Position numbers and translations under genes: made by a program
Assembly: GCA_000023185.1 (NCBI GenBank)
Contig: CP001625.1
Span: 62,001-126,000, forward strand
Reading direction: 5' to 3'
Origin: Rhizobium leguminosarum bv. trifolii WSM1325
GTDB taxonomy: Bacteria; Pseudomonadota; Alphaproteobacteria; Rhizobiales; Rhizobiaceae
DNA length: 64,000 bases
The notes under the pieces: generated by a model
Databases searched by the model: none
What the model saw: the letters and a program-made list of their open reading frames with translations, nothing else
Told to the model about the DNA's origin: nothing
In this document: piece by piece, positions 53,342 to 62,269 of the stretch
Numbering within the stretch: the first letter of the stretch is position 1
Layout: each line of letters starts with the position of its first letter

Positions 53342-54667
53342 TCATTGCGCGACCCCCTCAGCTGCGCGATCTCTATCGATTCTTGTCGGCCTTGGAGGCG
53401 AGGCGAGCAGCATGGCAAGCGCGCCAACGACGCAAAGGCCGACGATGATGTTGAACATCAAGTCATAGGATCCGGTCTGGTCGAAAATGGCTCCGGCCGC
53501 GGCCGCTCCCGATGCGGCGCATAGGGTGGAAACCGGCATCATGGAACCGAACATCGACGGGAAGGATTCCCGGCCGAAGTAATTGCCAAGCAGTGCCATG
53601 ACGCAGACCTGCGAAGCGCCGTAACCGATCCCCGCGGGTGCGGCATACATCAATATCCCTGTGAAGCCTTGCGGATGGACCAGCAGAAAGAAGCCAAGCG
53701 TGACAAACACCATACTGGCCACGGCAATGATCGCCGGCGATATGCGGTCTCCCAAAAATCCGGCCGCCATATTGCCGAAGAAGGAGGCGACAATTGTGAT
53801 TGCCATCGCCATGGCCGTGTCTGCCGACGAGTAGCCGATATCCTGCAGGTGGACGACCCCGTGCGCCATCAGGAATACCCAAGCCACACCGGCCACGCTC
53901 ATATAGGTGAGGATGAGCCAGTAGGCCCTCGTCTTCACGGCCTCCCTCAGGAGCCAGTGAACCTGGCTCTTGAAAACATTCGTCTCGCCCGATGTCTCGA
54001 TTTTTGTCGGATGTGCCGCCACCAGCCGTTCGACGTGGCGCTCGTTCAGCGCGAACCGAGTGATGAGCAAGGCTACGGTGGCCAGACCGGCGATCACCCA
54101 CCAGCCGAGGCGCCAATTGTTATTCGAGGCCGCCAGAAGTCGATCGAGCGACGGCGGCGACAGGAACCCCCCGAACTCAACGGCTGAAAGCACGACCGAA
54201 ACTGCAAGAGCGCGGCGAACATGAAACCATCGCGCTATGGCTGACTGGGCAGGCAACATGCCACCGACGCAAACGCCGGTGCCGACGATCACCCCGAAGG
54301 CAAGGACGTACTGCCAGCCGGTGTTCACCAGCGTCGCCATGATAACGGACCCGATAAGCAAGACGAAGCAGCCAACCGTGACGGTTCGCTGATAACCGAA
54401 CTTTTGCATCAGCATCGCGACGATCGGACCTTGGAAGCCCATCATCATGACGAACATACCAAAACCTAGACCGAAAACGGATCGATCGAGATCGAGATCC
54501 GCGATCATTTGGGCATTGATGACAGAAATGCCAGCGCTAGGCACCGCCACAACCAAAAGCACCACCACCCAAAGCGCGCCGAGAACCCTCCAAGCGTCGG
54601 TGCTGTATTCGAAACCGTGTGCAGCCGTCGGTCCGCCGACGGCGTACACCCTCGCTCCCTGTTCCAA
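53342..54667 (-). CDS. MFS transporter
   Basis: This 441-residue protein has 12 membrane segments and the MFS loop motif GFLGDRISPA (about 292-301). The monocarboxylate or aromatic-acid-type family fits best (LGALWVVVLLVVAVPSAGIS, SAVEFGGFLSPPSLDRLL). It likely imports the aromatic compound degraded by the operon. Its stop is 23 bp before the porin start. Confidence 0.85.
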   Translation of the reverse strand: MEQGARVYAVGGPTAAHGFEYSTDAWRVLGALWVVVLLVVAVPSAGISVINAQMIADLDLDRSVFGLGFGMFVMMMGFQGPIVAMLMQKFGYQRTVTVGCFVLLIGSVIMATLVNTGWQYVLAFGVIVGTGVCVGGMLPAQSAIARWFHVRRALAVSVVLSAVEFGGFLSPPSLDRLLAASNNNWRLGWWVIAGLATVALLITRFALNERHVERLVAAHPTKIETSGETNVFKSQVHWLLREAVKTRAYWLILTYMSVAGVAWVFLMAHGVVHLQDIGYSSADTAMAMAITIVASFFGNMAAGFLGDRISPAIIAVASMVFVTLGFFLLVHPQGFTGILMYAAPAGIGYGASQVCVMALLGNYFGRESFPSMFGSMMPVSTLCAASGAAAAGAIFDQTGSYDLMFNIIVGLCVVGALAMLLASPPRPTRIDRDRAAEGVAQ

Positions 54668-54723
54668 ACTCTTCTCCTCCCGTGTTAATGCTCCTGCGGC
54701 CTCCTACCGCACGAGCGCCGATT

Positions 54724-56019
54724 TTACGCCGCAGGCGCTTGTTTTGAGCGGTCGGGCAGGCCGCCGGCAAACATGGGGAACGGATCGATTCCCATGAGCA
54801 ACCGCCCGAAATTTTCCGCTGTCGGATCGAGGCGGACGGCACCATGCAGCAGAGCAACACGCACATCCCGGGCAAATCGCTGCACCGGATTGGTCTCGTT
54901 GGCGGTCGTCGACCCGACGCTGATTTGCAGCATGCTGAGCACGCCATCGAGGGAGTTCGTCGCGTAGACGGCCTCCATCGTCATCGCCTGCTCCTGTTCG
55001 GCGGTGATTTCGATCCCTTCGACCGCATGGCGATCGAGAATATCGGCGTTACGATAGGCGACCGCCTCCGCCATTTTTATCATGGCAAAGGCCTTGCCAG
55101 CGCAGACCTGCGTCGAGGCCATTTCCGCAACGCGCGGATAGGGAAGATTGAAGGGTTGCTGCTTCTTGACCATCTCGACATAACATTCGAGTGCGCCACG
55201 AGCCATTCCCAGCACGATCGCCATATGCGTCAGATTGGTAAGAAGCATAAGGCCGCGAGCGCCGAACTTGCTTGCAAGACCACTGTAGCGGCGACGCGTC
55301 TCGTCCATCCTCAGCGGGAACTCCCGCATGTCCATGAACCGGCGATCCGGAACGAATTGCTCTTCGTCGACGGTTAGACTATTCGACGATGTCGCCTTCA
55401 TTCCCATCACGTGCCAATTGTCGATGATCGTCACCTGCTTCGCACTAAGGATGGCCATCGCTCGGCTCGTTTGCCCCGGCGCGCATTCATAGTCGACACC
55501 GACGGCTATCCACTTCGCGTGCTTGCACCCGCTGCCGAAGTGCCATGAACCGCTAACCATCCAGCCGCCCTCGACACGACGCGCGGAGCCGACCTTGGTG
55601 GCGAAGATGGAGGCGCCGGCGGCGAGCGGGCCGACCCAGCTTTGTCCATCATCAAAAATTTCCTGAACCGCTTCGTCTGGAAACGAGATGATGTTGCGCA
55701 GGCCACCCGCGACGAACACCATCCAGCCGGCGGCGCCGTCGCCGCGACCGATCTCACTGACAATCTCGACGACATCACGCGCGCCGAGCGCGTAGCCGCC
55801 GAAATCGATTGGTAGCGTGAGGCGAAATGCACCAATATCACTGAGTGCCTGCAAGCTTTCGTGCGTCAAGGCACCGAGTTTTTCGCCCTCCAATGCCTCT
55901 CGGCGAAGGAGGGGCGCGAGATCCGCGGCTTTTTGCCGAATGCTGCGACCGATTGCACTCGAATACGGTGATTCGAGCACATTCGATGCCACCGAATGCT
56001 CAGAAAGCTTCATGGTCAT
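54724..56019 (-). CDS. Acyl-CoA-dehydrogenase-fold flavin hydroxylase (HsaA/HpaB-type oxygenase)
   Basis: This 431-residue protein of the acyl-CoA dehydrogenase fold lacks a CoA-thioester context and is followed by a flavin reductase gene on the 5' side. Group D two-component monooxygenases such as HsaA or C2-type 4-hydroxyphenylacetate hydroxylase have this size and fold. Motifs: GGYALGARDVVEIVSEIGRGDGAAGWM near 82-108, SGSWHFGSGCKHAKW near 160, and KATSSNSLTVDEEQFVPDRR. It would ortho-hydroxylate a phenol using reduced flavin. ATG 56019 was preferred over 56046. Confidence 0.82.
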   Translation of the reverse strand: MTMKLSEHSVASNVLESPYSSAIGRSIRQKAADLAPLLRREALEGEKLGALTHESLQALSDIGAFRLTLPIDFGGYALGARDVVEIVSEIGRGDGAAGWMVFVAGGLRNIISFPDEAVQEIFDDGQSWVGPLAAGASIFATKVGSARRVEGGWMVSGSWHFGSGCKHAKWIAVGVDYECAPGQTSRAMAILSAKQVTIIDNWHVMGMKATSSNSLTVDEEQFVPDRRFMDMREFPLRMDETRRRYSGLASKFGARGLMLLTNLTHMAIVLGMARGALECYVEMVKKQQPFNLPYPRVAEMASTQVCAGKAFAMIKMAEAVAYRNADILDRHAVEGIEITAEQEQAMTMEAVYATNSLDGVLSMLQISVGSTTANETNPVQRFARDVRVALLHGAVRLDPTAENFGRLLMGIDPFPMFAGGLPDRSKQAPAA

Positions 56020-56070
56020 GTTCACGATCAGGTTCCTTGTTTTCAATAAAGCCGATGACTGGTGAAGCAG

Positions 56071-56622
56071 TCACGCAGCCGCAAAAGGCAGGCACGAATG
56101 GAAGTCTCTGCGAAACCACGCCACCGGCGAGCCGACCTCGTCATCAATCGCTGTGGAAAGAACTCGGCCGATCAAAAGCTGGTGGTCTCCGGCCGTCTGG
56201 GAACTGTCCAAGATGCATTCGATGCTTGTGTTGAACCCCGGTAGGAGAGGAACTCCATTCTGGGATAGCGTGGAGGACAACCCTTCGAACTTGTCATCCC
56301 GATCGGATGCGAACCTCAGAGCGAGTGCGCGATTCGGTTCGGAAACAATGTGGGCGGCAAACCGCGTCGATTGCAAAATCGCCTGCAGCGTCTTTGACCT
56401 TTGCGCCAGACCCAATACGACCAAAGGTGGGTCAAAGGAAAGCGAACTGAAAGAACTAACGGTCGCGCCTGTGAACCGGCCATCTGTGGAGATGCTTGTT
56501 ACGATCACGACCCCGGAGGGCAGACGACCGAAAGCATCTTTCAACTCGTTCTTTGCCGGATAAGTTGCTGAATTTGGCGAGCAAGGGAGCGCCGGCGGAG
56601 CCGCGATACACTCTAATCCCAT
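56071..56622 (-). CDS. Flavin reductase of the two-component hydroxylase
   Basis: This 183-residue DIM6/NTAB-type flavin reductase has AFGRLPSGVVIVTSISTDGRFTGATVSSFSSLSFDPPLVVLGL, the family's flavin-binding stretch (about 30-72), and ends in GRVLSTAIDDEVGSPVAWFRRDF. It supplies reduced FMN or FAD to the adjacent oxygenase. GGAGG precedes ATG. It is the first gene of the operon and reads divergently from the MarR gene across 159 bp. Confidence 0.87.
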   Translation of the reverse strand: MGLECIAAPPALPCSPNSATYPAKNELKDAFGRLPSGVVIVTSISTDGRFTGATVSSFSSLSFDPPLVVLGLAQRSKTLQAILQSTRFAAHIVSEPNRALALRFASDRDDKFEGLSSTLSQNGVPLLPGFNTSIECILDSSQTAGDHQLLIGRVLSTAIDDEVGSPVAWFRRDFHSCLPFAAA

Positions 56623-56781
56623 CGATACCTCCGATATTGCTTAGTGGTATCTTATCTCTAAACTATCTTGTGTCAAGCGTGGTGTGATCGAAAGTCTGCG
56701 GTGGGAATGCGCTCTATCCCCCTTTGCGCATGATGCCCTGCTTTGGTAAGTACTGGCCCACCTCGCCAACTGGATTTCAAG
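56623..56781. promoter_or_regulatory. Divergent promoter region of the aromatic operon and marR
   Basis: The 159-bp interval holds the reductase ribosome site (CGATACCTCCGATA, 56623-56636, GGAGG on the minus strand), a GATACC/GGTATC dyad (56624-56629, 56646-56651) and repeated ATCTTATC/ACTATCTTG elements. A MarR operator is expected here, but I cannot name the exact site. Confidence 0.4.
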
Positions 56782-57309
56782 ATGTTTGATAGCAGCGATC
56801 GACCAATTTCTCAGGCGCAACGGGTATTCGATGAACTTGTCCGGCAATGGGAACTTGATTTTCCCGGCGAGGATAGTTCACCGATAGCGATCGCCATGAG
56901 AATACGTCACCTTCATCAGTTGGATCAGGAATCTCTGCAGGTGATTCTCGCGCCGTTTGGCCTCGGAGTGGGCGACATTGACGTGCTCACACACCTCTCT
57001 CAAGGGCCAGAAGGCCGTCCCATTCGGCCGAGCGATCTGGCGGATCTTTGCATGGTCACCACCGGTGCCATCACGGGGCGGCTCACGAAACTGGAGCAGC
57101 GATCTTACTTGAAGCGCGTGCCGCATCCTTCGGATAAGCGGACCATATACGTTGAAATCACGGACGCCGGCCAGGAGCTTTTGAACAAGACGAGGGAGGA
57201 AGTTGCCAGGTCGTCGCACCTCCTTCAAGGCATTCGTGCTCTCGAGAGATCTGAACGGCGCAACCTAGTCGAAACATTGGCCAAGTTGATTTCCATTCTG
57301 CCTTCATGA
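56782..57309 (+). CDS. MarR-family repressor
   Basis: This 175-residue protein has a winged-helix core: VGDIDVLTHLSQGPEGRPIRPSDLADLCMVTTGAITGRLTKLEQRSYLKRVPHPSDKRTIYVEITDAG, broken into normal helices (about 70-140), with the D-x-R wing of MarR proteins. It sits between the two aromatic operons and diverges from the reductase gene, so it is the probable repressor released by a phenolic ligand. ATG 56782 was chosen; the frame upstream has only a TTG start. Confidence 0.87.
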   Translation: MFDSSDRPISQAQRVFDELVRQWELDFPGEDSSPIAIAMRIRHLHQLDQESLQVILAPFGLGVGDIDVLTHLSQGPEGRPIRPSDLADLCMVTTGAITGRLTKLEQRSYLKRVPHPSDKRTIYVEITDAGQELLNKTREEVARSSHLLQGIRALERSERRNLVETLAKLISILPS

Positions 57310-57671
57310 TGGACCGATGCGGAAATGGATGGCCATTCGCGTAAAAGATACCGGAGGCCTTTCGGCGCTCCGCCAATCGGATGTTTCGCAAACAATGCCA
57401 GTTTATTGAGTGGCCATGGGACCAGATCCTTGAGCAGATGAGGGCATCACATTCAACACGCCCCCGATACCTCCGATACCGCCACCGACGGAAATTCGCC
57501 GATCGCTGTCGAAAGCGTCTATGCTCTGGCCACGTTTATATCCGGTTCAAACGGACTTTTTGAAGTTGGTCGACGCTGACGGGATTCGAGCCGCGTTCCT
57601 TTGCGGGGCGATCATCTCCGCTGCATCCGCTATACGGCGTTCTTCGTCAGGACGCCCGGCTGACGAGCACG
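57310..57671. other. Interval between marR and the hydroxyquinol operon
   Basis: No supported gene in 362 bp. The 14-mer CGATACCTCCGATA recurs at 57465-57478, the same sequence found at the reductase start (56623-56636). This may be a duplicated promoter fragment or a shared binding site. Confidence 0.4.
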
Positions 57672-58559
57672 CTACTCCTCGGGCCGAGCCAGCACGAAAT
57701 CGTGCTCTATCTGCCAAAACTTGCCAGAGAAACCAAGCTCGTCAGCGCGTACCGAATCCTCGACTTGCTGGAACTTGGCAAGCAAGCTCTCCTTCACGCC
57801 AAAGACTGCGTCGGAGTGGATGTACGGATCGTCCGGATCAAAGATGTGCGTCGTGAGCGTCTCGAAGCCGTCGGCCTTGATGATGTAGTGCAGGTGAGCG
57901 GGCCTGTAGGGGTGACGACCGAGCGCGCCGAGCAGCTTGCCGACCGGTCCATCGTCCGGGATCGGGTAATACTTGGGCTTGACTGCGCGAAACCAATAGC
58001 GGCCATCCGCGCCGCTGCGAAAGATGCCGCGAAGGTTGAAGTCTGGTTGGATCCCCTTCTGCTGCACGTCGTAGAAGCCTTCGTCGTTGGCCTGCCAGAC
58101 GTCGATGACAGCGCCGGCAATCGGTCTGCCATCCGTGCTACGGATGCTGCCGCCGATCACCATGTCCTCGCCCTTGTGATCGAGGCAGATATTGGTGCCC
58201 ATCGGCAGTTCCGGCGCGTCGGCAACGTGAAACGGGCCAAGAACAGTGCTTTCGGAGGCGCCTGAGGGCTTGCGGTTATTAATGGCGTCGACCAGCATCG
58301 ACACGCCGAGCACGTCCGACAGCAGGATAAATTCCTGTCGCCATTCGTTGCATGTATGTCCTGTGCGGGTCAGAAAGAGAATTGCCTCCATCCATTCGTC
58401 CTGCGTCGGCTCAAGCTCCTTCACCGCCTCATGCAGCTTGCGTGTCACGACCTCCATCACGCGCTTCAGGCGCTGGTCCTTGGTGGTGGCGTTGCGGCTC
58501 GTGACCACCTCAACGGAGTTCTCTTCCGTGAAGAAACCCTTTTCATGTGCATCAATCAT
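57672..58559 (-). CDS. Hydroxyquinol 1,2-dioxygenase (intradiol)
   Basis: This 295-residue protein has the Fe(III) ligands Y163 (GFYDVQQKG), Y197/Y198 (KYYPIPDDGP), H222 and H224 (RPAHLHYI), and the hydroxyquinol-type context GPFHVADAPELPMG and DVWQANDEGFYDVQQ. It cleaves hydroxyquinol (1,2,4-trihydroxybenzene) to maleylacetate. The gene follows the TfdB-like hydroxylase by 4 bp on the minus strand. No maleylacetate reductase gene is seen in the window. Confidence 0.9.
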   Translation of the reverse strand: MIDAHEKGFFTEENSVEVVTSRNATTKDQRLKRVMEVVTRKLHEAVKELEPTQDEWMEAILFLTRTGHTCNEWRQEFILLSDVLGVSMLVDAINNRKPSGASESTVLGPFHVADAPELPMGTNICLDHKGEDMVIGGSIRSTDGRPIAGAVIDVWQANDEGFYDVQQKGIQPDFNLRGIFRSGADGRYWFRAVKPKYYPIPDDGPVGKLLGALGRHPYRPAHLHYIIKADGFETLTTHIFDPDDPYIHSDAVFGVKESLLAKFQQVEDSVRADELGFSGKFWQIEHDFVLARPEE

Positions 58560-58563
58560 CGCC

Positions 58564-60318
58564 CTATCTCCCCAAAACGCTGGTCAGCACGCGCCGCAGT
58601 TCGGCTGACGGATCGTCGACGATCGCTTCACTTCGCCAGGCGACATGATGGTCGGGACGCACGAGGAGGACGCCGCTGTCTCGGATTTCGCGCATGTTCG
58701 CCCAGTCGCCGGCAAAGTCCTGCCAGGGCTGACGTGGACCGATCAGATGTGCGGCGATATCGATGCCCAATTCCTTTCCAAGGGTTCGGGCGGCCTCGAT
58801 CCAACCCTGTCCGCCAATGCCGGTCAGCACGGTAAACTTCCCATGTCCGGCAAGGTCGAGCGTCGACAGCTTTTCGCCTGTCGCAGAATACACCCAGGCA
58901 TGCGGCAGCCTTGCGCCGGGCCAGCTCGTCTGCTGGCAGTGCAGCTCCGGATCCCGGGCGAAGGCCGGTTCCGCCTGCTCATCCGTTACGATCGCGCCCG
59001 ATCGGTAGCGCTGGTTCATCTCGACGCCATGGCAATCGAACTCGTAGACCTTGTCGGCGATCGCCTTGCGGATCGCGGCCCGTTGCTCCTCGGCCGCGAC
59101 AGTGTTGTTGCAGCGGGCGTCCATGTTCTCCTGCATCTTCACCGGGTCGATGGAATCGAGCAGCCCCAGCGCCTTGAAGATCGGCCCGAACTCCTCGATC
59201 GACTTGTTGGCCCGGGTGACGATCTGCTTGGCGACGGGCGCCCGCTCGGCCTGATAACTATCGAGAAGTTTCGGGCCTGCGGCCCCCTTCAGGACGAAGG
59301 CGAGCTTCCAGGCGAGGTTGAATGCATCCTGGATCGAGGTGTTCGAGCCGAGCCCGTTTGACGGCGGATGGCGGTGGGTGGCGTCGCCCATGCAAAAGAC
59401 GCGGCCATTGGACATTGACGTGGCGTACATGTTGTTGACGGTCCAGGTCGAGACCGACTTGATGGTCATCTCGAGATCCGGATCGCCGACCAGGTCGCGC
59501 ACGACCTTCTTCGCATGCGCTTCATCCACCGAAGGAGGCGGCTGGTTGATATCGTAACCCCAGACGATCAGCCATTCGTTCCAGGGCCTTACCATACGCA
59601 CCAGCCCCATGCCGATGCCGCCAACGTCAGCACCCGGCTGCAGCACCCAATAGAGCACCGAGGGACGATGGGCGACCAGTCGCGACAGATCGGCCTCGAA
59701 CAGGATGTTCATCGAACCGGCGACGCCCATCTTGCCTTCGAAGGTGAGGCCCGCGTGTTCCGCGACCTTGGAATTGCCGCCATCGGCGCCGACCAGATAT
59801 TTCGAGCGGACGGTGAATTCCTTGCCGGTCAGCCGGTCGAGACAGGTTGTCGTGACGCCGTCCTCGTCCTGCGCATGGCCCAGATATTCCGTCGACATGC
59901 GCGATTGGCTACCGCGCGAACAGGCCGTCTTGAACAGCAGCGGCTCCATGAAGGTCTGCGGCAGATCGTTCATATGAGCCGGCGACGACAGCTGGTGCTC
60001 GGCGCGCGATAGCGGATGTTTACCCCAGCTCTTCATCCGGCCAATCTCCTCGCCGGTGAGCGAGGTACAGAATACGTTCTCGCCCATCAGGTCTTGCTCG
60101 GCCGCGAACATGTAGGCCTCGTCCTCCACGTCTCGACCGAGATCGCGCAGCACTTCCATGGTGCGCTGGTTGGTGATGTGGGCGCGCGGTGTGCTGGCGA
60201 GCCAGCGGTAGCGGTTGATCACTAGGTTCTCGACCCCGTGGGAGGAGAGCAGTGCGGCGGTGGCGGAGCCGGCCGGGCCGGTGCCGATGATGAGTACGTC
60301 GGTGGTAATGTCAGCCAT
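58564..60318 (-). CDS. TfdB-like FAD-dependent phenol hydroxylase
   Basis: This 584-residue class A flavoprotein hydroxylase has VLIIGTGPAGSATAALL at the N-terminus, the DG motif (YLVGADGGNSKVAEHA), the GD motif (FCMGDATHRHPPSNGLGSNTSIQDAFNL) and the NDLPQTFMEPLLFKTACSRGS stretch seen in 2,4-dichlorophenol 6-monooxygenase. With the hydroxyquinol dioxygenase it would form resorcinol or phenol to hydroxyquinol conversion. Its end overlaps the livM-like gene by 8 bases on the operon's 5' side, showing coupling. Confidence 0.88.
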   Translation of the reverse strand: MADITTDVLIIGTGPAGSATAALLSSHGVENLVINRYRWLASTPRAHITNQRTMEVLRDLGRDVEDEAYMFAAEQDLMGENVFCTSLTGEEIGRMKSWGKHPLSRAEHQLSSPAHMNDLPQTFMEPLLFKTACSRGSQSRMSTEYLGHAQDEDGVTTTCLDRLTGKEFTVRSKYLVGADGGNSKVAEHAGLTFEGKMGVAGSMNILFEADLSRLVAHRPSVLYWVLQPGADVGGIGMGLVRMVRPWNEWLIVWGYDINQPPPSVDEAHAKKVVRDLVGDPDLEMTIKSVSTWTVNNMYATSMSNGRVFCMGDATHRHPPSNGLGSNTSIQDAFNLAWKLAFVLKGAAGPKLLDSYQAERAPVAKQIVTRANKSIEEFGPIFKALGLLDSIDPVKMQENMDARCNNTVAAEEQRAAIRKAIADKVYEFDCHGVEMNQRYRSGAIVTDEQAEPAFARDPELHCQQTSWPGARLPHAWVYSATGEKLSTLDLAGHGKFTVLTGIGGQGWIEAARTLGKELGIDIAAHLIGPRQPWQDFAGDWANMREIRDSGVLLVRPDHHVAWRSEAIVDDPSAELRRVLTSVLGR

Positions 60319-61396
60319 GAGGCCCTCCCCTATGCGTGAGATTGAGCGGCCCGCCCTTCAGGACGCGGCGAACCGGGAAAAGCTGGATGCCGGTGCGCTC
60401 GGAGAACAATCCCCAGAGGCCGCGCGGCGCAAGAAGCATGATGGCGATGCCGAGAAGACCGAGCATCAGCAGGTACCAGGAGCCGTAGTCGGCCAAGAGG
60501 TTCTGTAAGAGAAAGAAGATGATGACGCCGAGGATCGGTCCCTCGATCGTGCCGATGCCGCCGGTCACGACGATAAAGATGACATAGGCCGTCCAGTCGG
60601 TGACCGAGAAGGCGGCGTCCGGCGAGATGCGCGCCTTCTGCACGTAGATCAGCGCCCCGGCGATGCCTGTCATGAAGGCGGTCGCCAGATAGACCAGCGT
60701 CTTCATCCGCCGCGCATCGACGCCGACGGCGCGGGCGGCCTGCTCGTTGTCGCGGACGGCGGCTAGGCCGAGACCCTGCTTGCTGCGCAGAAGACCATAG
60801 ATGAAGCCAATTGTGGCGACGGCGAGGATCAGCGCCAGCCAGTAAGTCAGCGTGTCGCCCGCCTCGGAAGCCTTCATGCCGAAGAGGTCGCGCATCGCGC
60901 CGACGCCCATCATGTCGCGGGTCGCCTCCCGCGGCAACGAGGTGCCGGTGCCGCCGCCGAGCGCCTTCCACTGGGCCAGCAGCAACCGCACGACCTCGGC
61001 CACCACCCAGGTGCCGATGGCGAAATAAGGACCGTAGAGGCGGAAGGTGAAGAAGGCCGTGGGAATGGCGAGGGCGGCGGATAATACGCCGGCAATCAGT
61101 ATGGCCACGACCGGGTCGACGCCGAACAGGATGACGCAGCCGAACATCGTATAGGCGCCAAAGCCGACGAAGACCTGCTGGCCGACCGAGATCAGCCCGG
61201 CATAACCGGCAAGCAGGTTCCAGTTCTGCGCCAGCACCAGCATGGTCAGGATGAAGAAAAGGTCCTGGATGACGCCGCGCGAGACGATGAAGGGTGCGGC
61301 GAAGGCAAGCAGCAGAAGGGCAACGACCGCGACAGCCGACAATGTCGATGCCCTGGTACGCGTCTCGACGGTGAAGGAGGGAATGGCCATGGTCAT
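60311..61396 (-). CDS. livM: Branched-chain-type ABC permease (LivM family)
   Basis: This 361-residue protein has about ten hydrophobic segments, and NWNLLAGYAGLISVGQQVFVGFGAYTMF, the hallmark of LivM permeases (in two parts, about 62-90), plus AVRDNEQAARAVGVDARRMK, the cytoplasmic loop contacting the ATPase. It pairs with LivH-type permease upstream. In aromatic gene clusters this transporter class imports aromatic acids. Confidence 0.88.
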   Translation of the reverse strand: MTMAIPSFTVETRTRASTLSAVAVVALLLLAFAAPFIVSRGVIQDLFFILTMLVLAQNWNLLAGYAGLISVGQQVFVGFGAYTMFGCVILFGVDPVVAILIAGVLSAALAIPTAFFTFRLYGPYFAIGTWVVAEVVRLLLAQWKALGGGTGTSLPREATRDMMGVGAMRDLFGMKASEAGDTLTYWLALILAVATIGFIYGLLRSKQGLGLAAVRDNEQAARAVGVDARRMKTLVYLATAFMTGIAGALIYVQKARISPDAAFSVTDWTAYVIFIVVTGGIGTIEGPILGVIIFFLLQNLLADYGSWYLLMLGLLGIAIMLLAPRGLWGLFSERTGIQLFPVRRVLKGGPLNLTHRGGPHG

Positions 61397-61405
61397 CGAT
61401 GCACC

Positions 61406-62269
61406 TCAATCCACCGCGCGCGGGAAAAGGCCGCGCGGCTTGAACAGGAGAACGGCGAGGAATGCCAGGTGGCCGGCAAGGATCTGCCACTCCGGATTGA
61501 TCGCGGCACCCACCGTCTGGGCAACGCCAAGGATGATGCCGCCGGCGAGCGTGCCCCAGAGCGAGCCGAGCCCGCCGATGATCACCGCTTCGAAGGCATA
61601 GATCAGCCGCGCCGGTCCCGACGTCGGATCGAAATTGGCGCGGGTCCCGAGATAAAGGGCAGCGATCGTCACCACGACCATGGCAAGCCCTGTCGCCATG
61701 GCGAAGATACGTTGCGGCCGGATGCCCATCAGCCCGGCCGTCACCGGATCGTCCGAGGTCGCCCGGAAGGCGCGGCCGACGGAGGTGCGGTAGATGAGCT
61801 GGTTGAGACAGACGATGACGGCGACGGCGGAAAAGAAGGTCATCAGCGGCATGATGCCGGCGGTGACCGGGCCGAGATTGACGGAGGCGCTTTCTAGGCT
61901 CCCGGCAAAGACACGGCGGCTATCGGCCGAAAATCCTTCGAGCAGGCCGTTCTGGATGACGATCGACAGGCCGAAAGTGACAAGCAGCGGCGGCAGGATA
62001 TCCTTGCCGAGCGTGCGGTTGAGCAGGAAATATTGCAGTCCCCAGCCGATCGCGAACATCAACGGCATCGCGATCGCGGCGGCAACGAACGGATTGAGCC
62101 CGAGCGTCGTCACCAGGACCAGGATCAGGAAGGCGGCAAGCACGATCAGATCGCCATGGGCGAGGTTGACCAGCCGCATGATGCCGAAGATGAGACTGAG
62201 CCCCGCCGCAAACAGCGCGTAGAGCCCGCCGAGCAGCACGCCCTGGAGAATGGTATCAAGCCAGTTCAT
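61406..62269 (-). CDS. livH: Branched-chain-type ABC permease (LivH family)
   Basis: This 287-residue protein starts MNWLDTILQGVLLGGLYALF and carries AGLSLIFGIMRLVNLAHGDLI, the LivH signature; membrane segments cover most of the chain, with the ATPase-contact loop RAFRATSDDPVTAGLMGI (about 178-195). It overlaps livF by 14 bases. Confidence 0.9.
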   Translation of the reverse strand: MNWLDTILQGVLLGGLYALFAAGLSLIFGIMRLVNLAHGDLIVLAAFLILVLVTTLGLNPFVAAAIAMPLMFAIGWGLQYFLLNRTLGKDILPPLLVTFGLSIVIQNGLLEGFSADSRRVFAGSLESASVNLGPVTAGIMPLMTFFSAVAVIVCLNQLIYRTSVGRAFRATSDDPVTAGLMGIRPQRIFAMATGLAMVVVTIAALYLGTRANFDPTSGPARLIYAFEAVIIGGLGSLWGTLAGGIILGVAQTVGAAINPEWQILAGHLAFLAVLLFKPRGLFPRAVD

